A stretch of 64,000 nt of DNA from Bacillota bacterium (GCA_025210655.1 JAOARG010000062.1:62001-126000); one strand, 5' to 3'; positions 54,475 to 63,468 are shown, counted from the first letter of the stretch. Notes: generated by a model from the sequence alone, not told the origin. Numbers and translations: made by a program.

Positions 54475-54502
54475 AGTAGCGGGATTATAATCCCACTACT
54501 TT
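54473..54502. terminator. Bidirectional terminator between dprA and potD
   Basis: AAAGTAG / CTACTTT and GGGATT / AATCCC form a 13-bp helix with one C-A mismatch. Minus-strand transcripts end in TATTTTTTTATA; plus-strand ones in TAATATATTATT. The convergent genes stop on either side. Confidence 0.88.
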
Positions 54503-54508
54503 AATATA

Positions 54509-55543
54509 TTATTCTGCTCTAAACTCTGTCCATATTCTATTGTACTCATCAATGAAATCTCCTGGATCTAGGAAAATTTCCATGTTGTTTAGCTTACTTA
54601 AATCAGGATATGAGTCATCATTTGTTCTTACTTCTTCCGGAAGCATTTCCTGTGTTTCTAAAACAGGTGTAGAGTATCCAATGTATTCTACATTTTTAAG
54701 AGCAATATCAGGTCTACACATGAAATCAATAAACTTCTCTGCTGCCTCTTTATTCTCAGCTCCCTTAGGTATAATCATGTTGTCATACCAATAGTTAGAT
54801 CCCTCTTTTGGCACAAAGTACTCCAAGTTTGAATTTTCTTCTATCATGAAAACAGCTTCTCCAGAATATACAACTGCCATTGCTGCTTCTTCACCAATCA
54901 TCATGGGCTTAACATTATCTCCAACGTATGCAAGTACTAATGGTTTTTGCTCTAAAAGAAGTTCTTTAGCTTCTTCCAACTCAGCTACATTTTTTGTATT
55001 CATAGAGTATCCTAGCTTTTTCAAAGCAACCATCATCGTATCTCTTTGAGAATCATACATTAATATTTGACCTTGGTATTTTTCATTCCATAATATGTCC
55101 CAACTATCAGGTGTTCCTTCAACCATATTCTTATTATATACAACGCCAACAGTTCCCCACATATAAGGTACTGAGAACTTATTTTCAGGATCAAATCCTA
55201 AATTCTTGTATTGATCTCCAATACCATCCATATTAGGTACATTGTCATAATTGATTTCTTCCAACATATCCTCATCAAGCATCTTCTTTATCATATAATC
55301 AGAAGGCATAGCTACATCATAGCTTGATCCCCCCTGTTTAATTTTAACATACATTTCCTCGTTAGTTGCAAAGGTTTCGTATATTACCTTAATCCCTGTT
55401 TCCTTCTCAAACTCATCAAGAACCGACGGATCAATGTAATCTCCCCAGTTAAATACCTTAAGCTCAGGAGCTTTTTCTCCACATCCTACCATAAAAGACG
55501 ACATTAACATTACTACAAGCAACAATAGTGCAAATTTTTTCAA
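54509..55543 (-). CDS. potD: Spermidine/putrescine-binding lipoprotein PotD
   Basis: Extracellular substrate-binding protein of the PotABCD importer. The signal peptide ends in a lipobox-like FMVGC (Cys near residue 21), so it should be lipid-anchored. The mature protein starts with the family motif VFNWGDYIDPSVLDEFEKETG (read in parts) and contains YMWGTVGVVYN and PYSWGT-like features typical of polyamine binders. The start is probably TTG 55543, behind GAAGGGA; GTG 55561 has no ribosome site. It is last in the operon, 75 nt after potC. Confidence 0.94.
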   Translation of the reverse strand: MKKFALLLLVVMLMSSFMVGCGEKAPELKVFNWGDYIDPSVLDEFEKETGIKVIYETFATNEEMYVKIKQGGSSYDVAMPSDYMIKKMLDEDMLEEINYDNVPNMDGIGDQYKNLGFDPENKFSVPYMWGTVGVVYNKNMVEGTPDSWDILWNEKYQGQILMYDSQRDTMMVALKKLGYSMNTKNVAELEEAKELLLEQKPLVLAYVGDNVKPMMIGEEAAMAVVYSGEAVFMIEENSNLEYFVPKEGSNYWYDNMIIPKGAENKEAAEKFIDFMCRPDIALKNVEYIGYSTPVLETQEMLPEEVRTNDDSYPDLSKLNNMEIFLDPGDFIDEYNRIWTEFRAE

Positions 55544-55618
55544 CGTGCCACTTCCCTTCACAAATTTTATTTTTTGGCCATTGGCCTATATCAAACTGAA
55601 TAGCATTCAGTTTAACTT

Positions 55619-56392
55619 CTATTCTTCTTTTTTGTTTCCTCTTAGGTTGATTACTATTAGCAGTAACAGTACAGATACAAATAATAGTGTTGAAACCGCA
55701 TTTATCTTAGGATTAAGACCCTTCCTAGCCATGGAGTATATGGTTATTGACAGGTTACTTACCCCATTTCCAGTGTTAAAGAATGAGATTACAAAATCAT
55801 CTATCGACATGGTAAATGCAATTAAAAGTCCCGTTATTACTCCTGGCATTATTTGAGGCAAAATGACCTTTCTGAAAGCATAGCTTTCGCTAGCACCAAG
55901 ATCAAGTGCCGCTTCCCAAGTGTTTTTAGGAAGTTGCTTGAGTTTTGGTAAGACTGACAGTATTACATATGGAATATTAAATGTAATATGACTTAGAAGC
56001 ATAGTAATTAATCCCTTGTCTACTTTTAGGAAAGTAAACATACTCATCAGTGCCACTGCTGTAACAATATCAGGATTAACAACAGGTAGTTGATTAATTC
56101 CCAAAAGAACATTTTTTCTTTTCCCTTTAAGTCCACTTATTCCAAAAGCGGTAATAGTTCCAATTACACAAGCAATCAGGGATGATAAAACAGCCACTAT
56201 CACAGTGTAATATAGTGATTTCATAATCGTTCTATCCCTAAAAAGTTCGCCATACCACTTAAAGGTAAATCCATTCCAAGTGGCTGTATGTCTTGAATTA
56301 TTAAATGAAAAAATAATTAGAACAGCTATGGGAGCATATAGAAAAAAGAACATTAAAAAAGTATATATCTTCGGAGCTATCTTTTTCATCAT
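55619..56392 (-). CDS. potC: Spermidine/putrescine permease PotC
   Basis: A 257-residue inner permease of the polyamine importer with six predicted membrane helices. The EAA loop that docks the ATPase is visible (AALDLGASESYAFRKVILPQIMPG, read in parts, about 165-190). It overlaps potB by 4 nt. The opening helix IYTFLMFFFLYAPIAVLIIFSFN is the PotC pattern. Confidence 0.95.
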   Translation of the reverse strand: MMKKIAPKIYTFLMFFFLYAPIAVLIIFSFNNSRHTATWNGFTFKWYGELFRDRTIMKSLYYTVIVAVLSSLIACVIGTITAFGISGLKGKRKNVLLGINQLPVVNPDIVTAVALMSMFTFLKVDKGLITMLLSHITFNIPYVILSVLPKLKQLPKNTWEAALDLGASESYAFRKVILPQIMPGVITGLLIAFTMSIDDFVISFFNTGNGVSNLSITIYSMARKGLNPKINAVSTLLFVSVLLLLIVINLRGNKKEE

Positions 56393-57210
56393 ATACCTAT
56401 CCCTCCCCTAGAATCTTCACTTTCAAATCTATTTAGGATAAGCATACTTACAATAATAAATGCCATCAGTACCATTGAAATTGCAGAACCAAAGTTCCAG
56501 TTGTTGAATACTAAGAACTGCTCCTGAACAAGGTTACCAATAAGCATAACCCTTCCACCTCCCAGTATACTTGATATAACAAAAGTACTAAGGGCAGGTA
56601 AAAACACCATGGTAATTCCAGACACTATACCAGGAATACTAAGTGGCAAAATTACTTTTAGGAAGGTTTGAGTTGTTGAGGCACCTAAATCTCTAGCTGC
56701 TTCCAACAAACTCTCATCCATTTTATTTAGAACAGTGTATATAGGGAATACCATGAAAGGTATAAAATTATAAACCATTCCTAGAATAATTGCAAACTCA
56801 TTATATAGGAGATTCAAAGGAGCTATATTAAAAAATCCTAAAATATTATTTATAATACCATTTTTATTTAGTATAGCTACCCATGCATATGTCCTTAGTA
56901 AAAAATTCATCCACATCGGTAATACAAATAACATAACAGCAATTTTTTGTTTCTTTTCTTCCATTCTTGAAATAATATAGGCCATTGGATATCCTAAAAT
57001 AATACAGATAGCCGTAGCTTTTATTGATAATACGAGACTCCTAGCTAAAACAGTCATAAATTTAGGTGTTAAAAATGTGCTGAAGTTTTCTAAAGTAAAA
57101 TTAATAGTTCCCTTGGCAGTTAGACTGTAAAAAACTATTAGAAATAATGGTAGTACAATAAAGAAAGCTGACCAGAAAACAAATGGGAATGTACTGTACT
57201 TTTTATACAT
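56389..57210 (-). CDS. potB: Spermidine/putrescine permease PotB
   Basis: A 273-residue permease with six predicted helices. EAA loop: [20 protein letters not shown] (about 180-200). It carries the PotB-type [11 protein letters not shown] segment. It overlaps potA by 8 nt and potC by 4 nt, so the transporter subunits are translationally coupled. Confidence 0.95.
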   Translation of the reverse strand: MYKKYSTFPFVFWSAFFIVLPLFLIVFYSLTAKGTINFTLENFSTFLTPKFMTVLARSLVLSIKATAICIILGYPMAYIISRMEEKKQKIAVMLFVLPMWMNFLLRTYAWVAILNKNGIINNILGFFNIAPLNLLYNEFAIILGMVYNFIPFMVFPIYTVLNKMDESLLEAARDLGASTTQTFLKVILPLSIPGIVSGITMVFLPALSTFVISSILGGGRVMLIGNLVQEQFLVFNNWNFGSAISMVLMAFIIVSMLILNRFESEDSRGGIGI

Positions 57211-58246
57211 CCTTCTTCTCCATAATATGAATGTCTTCAGGATCCCATGTCATAGCAACCCTACTTTCCAGTTCAGGCATGTCAGTAGAGTGAATCATCC
57301 ATAAAGCTCCCATTGATTCTACTAGTATTTCATAGTGTACTCCTTTAAAAACAATACTTTTAACAAGCCCCTGAAATAGTCCTTCTTCCTTGTCTACTAT
57401 AGTAATATCTTCTGGTCTAATTACTACATCAACTTTTTGATTCTCTTTAAAGCCCTTATCAACACACTCAATTTCTTTATCATACAGGGTAAGTTTATAA
57501 TCCCCCATCATCCTACCATCAAAGATATTTGACTCTCCAATAAAATCAGCTACAAATGAATTCTTTGGTTCATTATATATATCAATAGGAGTTCCAATTT
57601 GCTGAATTTCTCCCTCATTCATTACAATAATCGTATCAGACATAGTAAGAGCTTCCTCTTGATCGTGGGTAACATAAATAAAAGTTATCCCAGACTCTTG
57701 CTGCATCTTTTTTAGTTCAAATTGCATCTCTTTTCTAAGTTTTAAGTCTAAAGCCCCTAGAGGTTCATCTAGCAGTAAAACTTTTGGCTCATTAACTAAA
57801 GCCCTTGCTATTGCAACTCTTTGTTGCTGGCCACCACTTAGAGCATTAACACTTCTCTTTTCAAAACCCGCAAGGTTGACAAGTTTTAGTATTCTAGTAA
57901 CCTTCTCTTTAATAACTTTTTCATTCAATTTCTTTATTCTTAGTCCAAAAGCCACGTTGTCATATATATTCATATGTGGAAACAAAGCATACTTCTGAAA
58001 AACAGTATTTATTTCCCTTTCATTGGCAGGTAAGTTATTGATATTTTTTCCTTCGAAAACAATTTCACCAGAATCAGCATACTCAAATCCAGCAATCATC
58101 CTAAGAGTTGTGGTTTTTCCACATCCACTAGGGCCTAATATAGTTATAAACTCCCTTTCCTTAACATAAAAAGAAATCTCCCTAACTACTTTTTCTTCAC
58201 CAAAGGATTTGGCAACATTCTTTACATCAATAATTATATTATTCAA
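57203..58246 (-). CDS. potA: Spermidine/putrescine import ATP-binding protein PotA
   Basis: A 347-residue ABC ATPase. Walker [17 protein letters not shown] (about 39-54), signature [15 protein letters not shown], Walker [13 protein letters not shown] and switch His in [14 protein letters not shown] are all present. The C-terminal TOBE domain (about 270-345) is as expected. It is the first transporter gene, 29 nt after the cupin-XRE regulator. Confidence 0.96.
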   Translation of the reverse strand: MNNIIIDVKNVAKSFGEEKVVREISFYVKEREFITILGPSGCGKTTTLRMIAGFEYADSGEIVFEGKNINNLPANEREINTVFQKYALFPHMNIYDNVAFGLRIKKLNEKVIKEKVTRILKLVNLAGFEKRSVNALSGGQQQRVAIARALVNEPKVLLLDEPLGALDLKLRKEMQFELKKMQQESGITFIYVTHDQEEALTMSDTIIVMNEGEIQQIGTPIDIYNEPKNSFVADFIGESNIFDGRMMGDYKLTLYDKEIECVDKGFKENQKVDVVIRPEDITIVDKEEGLFQGLVKSIVFKGVHYEILVESMGALWMIHSTDMPELESRVAMTWDPEDIHIMEKKDV

Positions 58247-58275
58247 TAAAATCCCCCCATTGCATAATTAAAATT

Positions 58276-58815
58276 TTAAAAATAAGGCGGAGAACTAACT
58301 AGTAAAACCTTAGCGACAGATTTACCTATATTGTCGATACTATGCTTTAGATTACATTTATAGTAAAAACTATCACCCTTCTTGGCTTTATGTTTCTTTT
58401 TCCCCAAATTTACCATTATCGATCCTGACAATACATAACCAAATTCTTCACCAATATGGGGTTCATCTTCCCTAAATTTACCCCCTGGCTCTATATTTAT
58501 AAGTATTGGTTCCATGTCATTTTTTTGTGCATTCGGTATTAACCAATTCAATTTATATTTTAATTCTTCATTTTCAGTTCCAAATATGTCTTCTGACCCA
58601 AATACGATTTTTTCTTCAGTTTTTTCTTGGAAAAACTCCTGTAAAGTTGTGCCTAAGCTCTCCAATATATCAATTAGTGTGGCAATTGATGGTGAGGTTA
58701 TATCCCTTTCAACCTGAGAAATAAAACCTTTGGTAAGCTCGCACCTACTGGCCAGTTCATCTTGAGTAAGTGAATTTTCTAATCTTAAACTTTTAATCTT
58801 TTGACCGATATCCAT
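58276..58815 (-). CDS. XRE-family regulator with cupin domain, pot operon
   Basis: A 179-residue protein: N-terminal helix-turn-helix (about 5-60; LTQDELASRCELTKGFISQVER) and C-terminal cupin-2 domain (about 105-175; HIGEEFGYVLSGSIMVNLG, GDSFYYKCNLKHSIDN). Such regulators, e.g. PuuR-like, commonly precede potABCD in Clostridia and are expected to sense polyamine or a related small molecule. ATG 58815 follows GGAGGG. A 37-bp palindrome lies just upstream, a likely autoregulatory operator. PuuR identity is not assumed, because function is inferred from neighbours only. Confidence 0.92.
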   Translation of the reverse strand: MDIGQKIKSLRLENSLTQDELASRCELTKGFISQVERDITSPSIATLIDILESLGTTLQEFFQEKTEEKIVFGSEDIFGTENEELKYKLNWLIPNAQKNDMEPILINIEPGGKFREDEPHIGEEFGYVLSGSIMVNLGKKKHKAKKGDSFYYKCNLKHSIDNIGKSVAKVLLVSSPPYF

Positions 58816-58830
58816 ATACACCCTCCTATA

Positions 58831-58867
58831 TTTAGTATAGATAAACTATGAGTTTATATTTACTAAA
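58831..58867. promoter_or_regulatory. Operator-like palindrome upstream of the cupin-XRE gene
   Basis: Arms 58831-58847 and 58851-58867 are inverted repeats matching at 15 of 17 positions around ATG, with ends TTTAGTA / TACTAAA. A minus-strand TATACT (58834-58839) lies inside, a possible -10. It is 16 nt upstream of the start codon of the regulator. Confidence 0.6.
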
Positions 58868-58899
58868 CAAACACGATTAATTATACTGACTTTGGACAA

Positions 58900-58939
58900 A
58901 AAAAACAAGTACTTTTTTCAAAAAAAGTACTTGTTTTTT
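58900..58939 (-). terminator. Strong terminator after yraN
   Basis: A perfect 19-bp AT-rich inverted repeat with core ACAAGTACTTT / AAAGTACTTGT, flanked by A and T runs. It overlaps the yraN stop codon and continues in a T run on the minus strand. Confidence 0.85.
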
Positions 58940-59354
58940 ATTTGTAATCATCAATTTGATATCCAATAGCCTTCAAATGCCTTATCCTAGGCAGAGCCTT
59001 ATCCATACATACTTCAATACAATCAATTCTGTAGTCATAATCTATGTGACAAAGTCTATCTATATAGGTCTGAGCTGTTTTTCTTATCTTACCTAATTTT
59101 CTGAAATCAATATTTTCCTTCGGACTTATATATTTTGTGTTTTTTCTTGTTTTAACCTCTACAAAAACAATCATTTTTCTCTTTTGACATATAATATCTA
59201 TTTCCCCTGTATTGGTCCAGTAATTTCTTTCCCTTATCTTATAGCCCTTAGCAATCAAGTATAGGGATGATAATTTTTCTCCAAATCTGCCTAAATCCTT
59301 GTCATTTACTTTTATCAATTTTCGCAATATAAACAAGCACCTCCGCCACAACAT
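58938..59354 (-). CDS. YraN family protein (UPF0102)
   Basis: A protein of up to 138 residues with the endonuclease-like YraN fold. Motifs are GRFGEKLSSLYLIAKGYKI, NTGEIDIICQK (catalytic-type Asp) and VFVEVKTRKN (ExK). It is often near rnhB and dprA and is thought to act in DNA recombination or uptake; the activity is unproven. It overlaps the small FlhB-like gene by 53 nt in the longest reading. The true start may be TTG 59327, with GGAGGT 11 nt upstream, which puts less sequence before the conserved domain. Confidence 0.9.
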   Translation of the reverse strand: MLWRRCLFILRKLIKVNDKDLGRFGEKLSSLYLIAKGYKIRERNYWTNTGEIDIICQKRKMIVFVEVKTRKNTKYISPKENIDFRKLGKIRKTAQTYIDRLCHIDYDYRIDCIEVCMDKALPRIRHLKAIGYQIDDYK

Positions 59355-59568
59355 TATATAGTTCCTCTGGTATAGTATCTCCTATTTCAAGATTATATAG
59401 TTGTCTAGACAGTTTTTCATCTTTATAAACTGGGACATTGTGTTCTTCAGCTACCTTCTCAATATTATTAGCAACTTCACCTTTACCCTTAGCAACAACT
59501 TTAGGAGCCACATCACTATCCTTGCGATATTTCAAGGCAGTTGCTATTTTTCTTTTCTTATCAACCAT
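59302..59568 (-). CDS. Small FlhB C-terminal-domain homologue (YlqH-like)
   Basis: An 88-residue soluble protein equal to the cytoplasmic C-terminal domain of FlhB (KKRKIATALKYRKDSDVAPKVVAKGKG, read in parts; VPVYKDEKLSRQLYNLEIGDTIPEELYNVVAEVLVYI). The autocleavage NPTH found in full FlhB is not present. B. subtilis has the same gene pair (ylqG-ylqH) after rnhB. Known relatives can partly replace the FlhB C-terminal domain, so a role in export specificity is plausible. It lies 4 nt after the FliK-like gene. Confidence 0.9.
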   Translation of the reverse strand: MVDKKRKIATALKYRKDSDVAPKVVAKGKGEVANNIEKVAEEHNVPVYKDEKLSRQLYNLEIGDTIPEELYNVVAEVLVYIAKIDKSK

Positions 59569-59572
59569 AAAA

Positions 59573-61069
59573 TCAAATCCTTAAATCAAATTTGCTATCA
59601 GTACTGTTTGAGATAAACTGTAACACTTCTTCAAATTTCCCCTTATCTCCCTGTAATCCCACTGTGATTGATACATTATCCTCAAGCCTATCCTTTAGCT
59701 GCTTTAATGATGACTCCAAAACATCCATTATTCTTTCATTCTCAACCTTAAAATGAATTGCGATATTCTTTTTTTCCATCCTAATGATTGAATTTACTTG
59801 TCCTAAAGAATTGGTATCCAAGGAAATAAGTATATTAAAGGAATCATTTTCTGATCCTTTGCTACTTTTATCCTTCTTTAAAAACATATCAACAGTATAG
59901 TCATCATCACCATTTCTAAAAGGTATATTGTAAAAATAAGTGTCTTCCTTATTTTCATTAAAGCTTTTAAAGAACTCTACAACTGATTTAAGCTCTCTAC
60001 TCTCTGATGATTTACTGCTAGACTCTTCTTTCTCAACTAAATCAAGCAACTTTTCAATATCAGATCCTAGTTTTTCTATATAGTTTTTCTTACTATCTAT
60101 TTTAGCAAATTTTTCTACTTGAGTAAAGTTTTTGATTTCTTTTATTAGTTCTTTAAGCTCACTATTTTCTGATTTTTCTTCTAGGGAACTGAATATCTTG
60201 TCTAGGGTTCCATTTTTGTTAAATATAGAATCTAAAGCTTTAAGATTCCCTAAAGAAACTTCAACCTTACCCTTATTAGCAAAGGTAACTAATTCAAGAG
60301 TATTTTTAACTTCTTTAAATAAACCCTTGAAATTTTCAGTCTCCTTCATAAATTCGGCTTTAATATTTTCATTACTTTTACTTTCTGAAAAGTTTTTATC
60401 CATCAAAATATCTTTATTAGAAACTTTCAAGTCAGAAACTTCTTTATTCACTTCCCTTTCTGAAAATACCTTTCCTTCAGGATTTTCTACCTTAGAAACT
60501 TCGATACTTTTCCCTGGGAGTCTATCACTGTTACTATTTTGAGATTTAATTATTATATCTTTAACAAGCTCAGTAACATTTTTTTGAAAATCAGAATCAC
60601 CTTTCGGAATACTCAAACTTCCTTTATCCATCGCTTTATGATTTACATCTTTCAAAAGGAATTTCATTGATTTATCATCTTTTATTATCGACTCTATTTC
60701 ACTTTTGCTAAGTCTTAATCCTGTTTTCTCCATAAGACTTCTCAGCTGATTTAACTCCTCTTTTCCTATAGGAAGCTTAGATAAATCCTCACTGGCACTC
60801 TGCTCTACACTTTCAGCAACTACTTTAAGTACTGGCATACCTCTTTCCTGATCAAGGACTTGGAACTCCATTTCTTGATTCTCAGTTAAAATCTGCCCAT
60901 TGCTAGATATCTGAGCATTAATAATATTACTGCCAATTTTAATCTTAGCAATATTCTCACTTTGTAATTCCAATATCATGGCTTTAACATTTTGTCCCGT
61001 CTTTAATTGCAAGGGTTTCTTATTCTCATTAGCCAATAACATTTCTATATTTTGATTAGATATTCTCAT
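59573..61069 (-). CDS. FliK-like protein (YlqG-like)
   Basis: A 498-residue protein starting RISNQNIEMLLANENKKPLQ, with an N-terminal beta-rich domain (about 20-110). A long Ser/Lys/Glu-rich middle follows (about 130-360), then a C-terminal domain (about 385-498) resembling the Flg_hook domain of FliK (SLGQVNSIIRMEKKNIAIHFKVENERIMDVL, read in parts). It occupies the ylqG position between rnhB and the small FlhB homologue. The pair mirrors the FliK-FlhB partnership, so it may be a second export-switch module. There is no signal peptide or membrane helix. Confidence 0.82.
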   Translation of the reverse strand: MRISNQNIEMLLANENKKPLQLKTGQNVKAMILELQSENIAKIKIGSNIINAQISSNGQILTENQEMEFQVLDQERGMPVLKVVAESVEQSASEDLSKLPIGKEELNQLRSLMEKTGLRLSKSEIESIIKDDKSMKFLLKDVNHKAMDKGSLSIPKGDSDFQKNVTELVKDIIIKSQNSNSDRLPGKSIEVSKVENPEGKVFSEREVNKEVSDLKVSNKDILMDKNFSESKSNENIKAEFMKETENFKGLFKEVKNTLELVTFANKGKVEVSLGNLKALDSIFNKNGTLDKIFSSLEEKSENSELKELIKEIKNFTQVEKFAKIDSKKNYIEKLGSDIEKLLDLVEKEESSSKSSESRELKSVVEFFKSFNENKEDTYFYNIPFRNGDDDYTVDMFLKKDKSSKGSENDSFNILISLDTNSLGQVNSIIRMEKKNIAIHFKVENERIMDVLESSLKQLKDRLEDNVSITVGLQGDKGKFEEVLQFISNSTDSKFDLRI

Positions 61070-61096
61070 AACAACACCTACCTACTACAAAGTTAT

Positions 61097-61864
61097 CTAC
61101 AAATAATTTTTCAAAAAAGTCATTCTGTGAATTTTAGAAATACCATGATTATCTATTCCTTGATAATGCTCCTTTGTACCATAACCTTTATGTTTTGAAA
61201 ACTGATAACCTGGAAGTTCCTTATCATATTCCTCCATCATTCTGTCCCTTATCACCTTTGCAATTATCGAAGCTGCAGCAATTGAAATACTCTTTTCATC
61301 ACCCTTATACATACTTTCCTGAGGAATTTCTGTGTCAAGATTAACTGCATCTATCAAAAGTTTTTCTGGCTTTATGCCTAACTTATCAACAGCTTCCAAC
61401 ATGGCCACTTTTGTGGCATTTAAAATATTTATCTCATCTATAACATTATTATCGACAATTCCTACCGACCAATAAAGAGCTTTTTCCTTTATTAAATCAA
61501 ATAGTTCATCTCTTTTCTGCTCGCTTAATTTTTTTGAATCATTAACACCAGGGAGTATCACATCTTTGGGTAATATAACTGCCCCAGCAACAACAGGACC
61601 TGCAAGGGGGCCTCTACCAGCCTCATCAATTCCACAAATCACTTCATAACCTTGAGAATAAGATTTTTTTTCATACTCCCACATCATGGCTATTCTCTCT
61701 TCTTCCTTTATAATTTTAATGATTTTTTTATTCAAAGACATCATTAACTTTTGAACAGTCTTTCTTTCATCATCTTTAAATCTATCGATTATTTCTTTCA
61801 TATCTTCTATGGTTGAAGCACTTGCTATTATTTCTTTTATTTCTTTAGAACTGACTTTCATCAT
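61097..61864 (-). CDS. rnhB: Ribonuclease HII
   Basis: A 255-residue enzyme that removes ribonucleotides from DNA. Catalytic motif CGIDEAGRGPLAGPVVAGAV (about 75-94) holds Asp and Glu; the further acidic residues lie in NDSKKLSEQKR and LLIDAVNL. The N-terminal extension of about 70 residues is typical of Firmicute RNase HII. ATGATG at 61864/61861 gives two equivalent starts. It is separated from ylqF by terminator and repeat structures. Confidence 0.97.
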   Translation of the reverse strand: MMKVSSKEIKEIIASASTIEDMKEIIDRFKDDERKTVQKLMMSLNKKIIKIIKEEERIAMMWEYEKKSYSQGYEVICGIDEAGRGPLAGPVVAGAVILPKDVILPGVNDSKKLSEQKRDELFDLIKEKALYWSVGIVDNNVIDEINILNATKVAMLEAVDKLGIKPEKLLIDAVNLDTEIPQESMYKGDEKSISIAAASIIAKVIRDRMMEEYDKELPGYQFSKHKGYGTKEHYQGIDNHGISKIHRMTFLKNYL

Positions 61865-61886
61865 ATATCCTCCCCAAAATAATTTA

Positions 61887-61914
61887 AGGGGTAGTCATAA
61901 AATTGACTTCCCCT
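61887..61914 (-). terminator. Hairpin downstream of ylqF
   Basis: AGGGGTAGTCA pairs with TGACTTCCCCT (one T-T mismatch) around a 6-nt loop. On the minus strand it is followed by TAAATTATTTT. It lies just before the rnhB ribosome site, so it may be a terminator or attenuator. Confidence 0.65.
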
Positions 61915-61921
61915 GCTTAGA

Positions 61922-62028
61922 AGTGGCTCAGCAATAGTCAAGCAATGGATTAGCAATTGTTAAATGCTTTTAGGTCCTACAACCGCTAAGCTACTGCTAA
62001 TCAAACGCTTGGCAACAGCTTGACTATT
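61922..62028. repeat. Convergent array of 11-bp repeats between ylqF and rnhB
   Basis: Four exact-period 11-bp units lie on the plus strand: GCTAAGCTACT (61985), GCTAATCAAAC (61996), GCTTGGCAACA (62007) and GCTTGACTATT (62018). Three units of the same type lie on the minus strand: GCTAATCCATT (61944-61954), GCTTGACTATT (61933-61943) and GCTGAGCCACT (61922-61932). A 30-bp centre separates them. GCTTGACTATT occurs once in each orientation, so the array also folds into a large hairpin. Confidence 0.65.
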
Positions 62029-62039
62029 AACACTACTTT

Positions 62040-62888
62040 TTATTCAATTGGTTTTTCTAAAGTAACTCTTCCTATAATACCTTTTCTAAACTCATCAAGT
62101 ATAAGTCTTGAAACTTTAGTATAGTCCACCATATTTCCAGAAACAAGACACCCTCTATTTCTAGCTATCTCTTCCATTATTTCTAGACTTGATTCATACT
62201 CACCTGTTAACTTAAATCTTTCAAATAACTCTTCTTTATAATTTTCATTTAAAAAATCTACTAATTTGAAAGCTATCTCATCAATATCAAGTATCTCATC
62301 CTTTATAGCTCCTGTAAATGCAAGTTTAAGTCCTGTTTCAAGGTCATCAATTTTCGGCCACAGTATACCAGGAGTGTCAAACAGATCTAAATCTTTCTTA
62401 ATTTTAATCCACTGCTTACCCCTTGTTACACCAGGCTTATTTCCCGTTTTAGCAGATTTTTTACCCGCAAGCTTATTAATCAGTGAAGATTTACCTACGT
62501 TTGGTATACCTACAATCATAACCCTAGCCGCCCTAGGTTTCATACCCTTACTTAACATTTTATCTAACTTATCTTGGAAAGATAGTTTCAACTCATGAAT
62601 TAATCTATTGATACCTTCACCAGTAAGAGAATTAATAGGAATAGCACAAATCCCCTTATCATGATAGTATTTTATCCACTCATCAAGTATTTTAGGATCG
62701 GATAAGTCAAACTTATTAAGTACAACTACTTTAGTCTTATTACCAATTAATCCATCAATCTCTGGATTTTTACTACTGATTGGAATTCTCGCATCTAAAA
62801 GCTCTACTACAACGTCAACAAGTTTTAGATTTTCCTTAATCAGTTCTTTAGTTTTTTTCATATGGCCTGGAAACCAATTTATATGCAT
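62040..62888 (-). CDS. ylqF: Ribosome biogenesis GTPase RbgA/YlqF
   Basis: A 282-residue circularly permuted GTPase for late 50S assembly. The order of motifs is G4 NKFDLSD (about 58), G5, then G1 GIPNVGKSSLINKL (about 127-140), G2-like KPGVTRGKQW and G3 DTPGILWP. A C-terminal RNA-binding helical domain follows. It opens HINWFPGHMKKT, the family signature. It sits after rplS, as in B. subtilis, and has its own probable promoter at 62921-62950. Confidence 0.97.
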   Translation of the reverse strand: MHINWFPGHMKKTKELIKENLKLVDVVVELLDARIPISSKNPEIDGLIGNKTKVVVLNKFDLSDPKILDEWIKYYHDKGICAIPINSLTGEGINRLIHELKLSFQDKLDKMLSKGMKPRAARVMIVGIPNVGKSSLINKLAGKKSAKTGNKPGVTRGKQWIKIKKDLDLFDTPGILWPKIDDLETGLKLAFTGAIKDEILDIDEIAFKLVDFLNENYKEELFERFKLTGEYESSLEIMEEIARNRGCLVSGNMVDYTKVSRLILDEFRKGIIGRVTLEKPIE

Positions 62889-62920
62889 ATCATCACCTAC
62901 ATCAATGTATTATTTTCTTT

Positions 62921-62950
62921 ATTATATCACATTTATATTTCTATACCCAA
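62921..62950 (-). promoter_or_regulatory. Probable promoter of ylqF
   Basis: On the minus strand TATAAT (62921-62926) with extended TG one nucleotide before it, and a weak TTGGGT (62945-62950) with an 18-nt spacer. Confidence 0.5.
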
Positions 62951-63009
62951 GGGTTGGCAAAATTATTTAAATTCATTTTACTCATTTTAAGCTTTTCAAA
63001 AAAATATTA

Positions 63010-63030
63010 AGGGACTGATAAACAGTCCCT
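63010..63030 (-). terminator. Intrinsic terminator after rplS
   Basis: A perfect 8-bp stem, AGGGACTG / CAGTCCCT, with a 5-nt loop, followed on the minus strand by TAATATTTTTTTG. It lies 30 nt past the rplS stop. Confidence 0.88.
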
Positions 63031-63060
63031 ACATATCTCATATAAAGTTCATCGTAAAAA

Positions 63061-63405
63061 CTACTTGATTCTTTCTTTAACTCTAGCAGCCTTTCCAACT
63101 CTTTCTCTGATGTAGTAAAGCTTAGATCTTCTAACTTTACCTCTTCTTATCACTTCAATCTTCTCAACTTTTGGAGAATGAACTGGTAAAGTTTTCTCAA
63201 CACCAACACCGTAAGAAATTTTTCTTACTGTGAAAGTCTCGTTAACACCACCGTTTTGTCTCTTAATTACAAGACCTTCGAACATCTGGATTCTCTCTCT
63301 CTTACCTTCTTTGATAAGTAAGTGAACCTTTACAGTGTCACCAACGTTAAACGATGGAACTTCTTTTTTGATTTGCTCATTTTCAATTGCTTGAATAATA
63401 TTCAT
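63061..63405 (-). CDS. rplS: 50S ribosomal protein L19
   Basis: A 114-residue protein at the 30S-50S interface. It begins [27 protein letters not shown] and includes the family segment [38 protein letters not shown] and the basic C-terminal [29 protein letters not shown] lies 6 nt before the ATG. It follows trmD after a 90-nt gap that can fold into a leader. Confidence 0.99.
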   Translation of the reverse strand: MNIIQAIENEQIKKEVPSFNVGDTVKVHLLIKEGKRERIQMFEGLVIKRQNGGVNETFTVRKISYGVGVEKTLPVHSPKVEKIEVIRRGKVRRSKLYYIRERVGKAARVKERIK

Positions 63406-63427
63406 GAGTTACCCTCCCTTCTTCATA

Positions 63428-63468
63428 GCCGTTCATATATAACTCACATACAGCGGAACGGTCCGTAT
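63428..63468 (-). promoter_or_regulatory. Candidate L19 leader RNA upstream of rplS
   Basis: On the minus strand, ATACGG and CCG...TAT form a hairpin (63448-63468) whose loop ACCGTT can pair with GAACGG (63429-63434) just before the ribosome site, a possible pseudoknot. rplS leaders of this size are known in Firmicutes and bind L19 autogenously. The match to that family was not computed. Confidence 0.45.
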
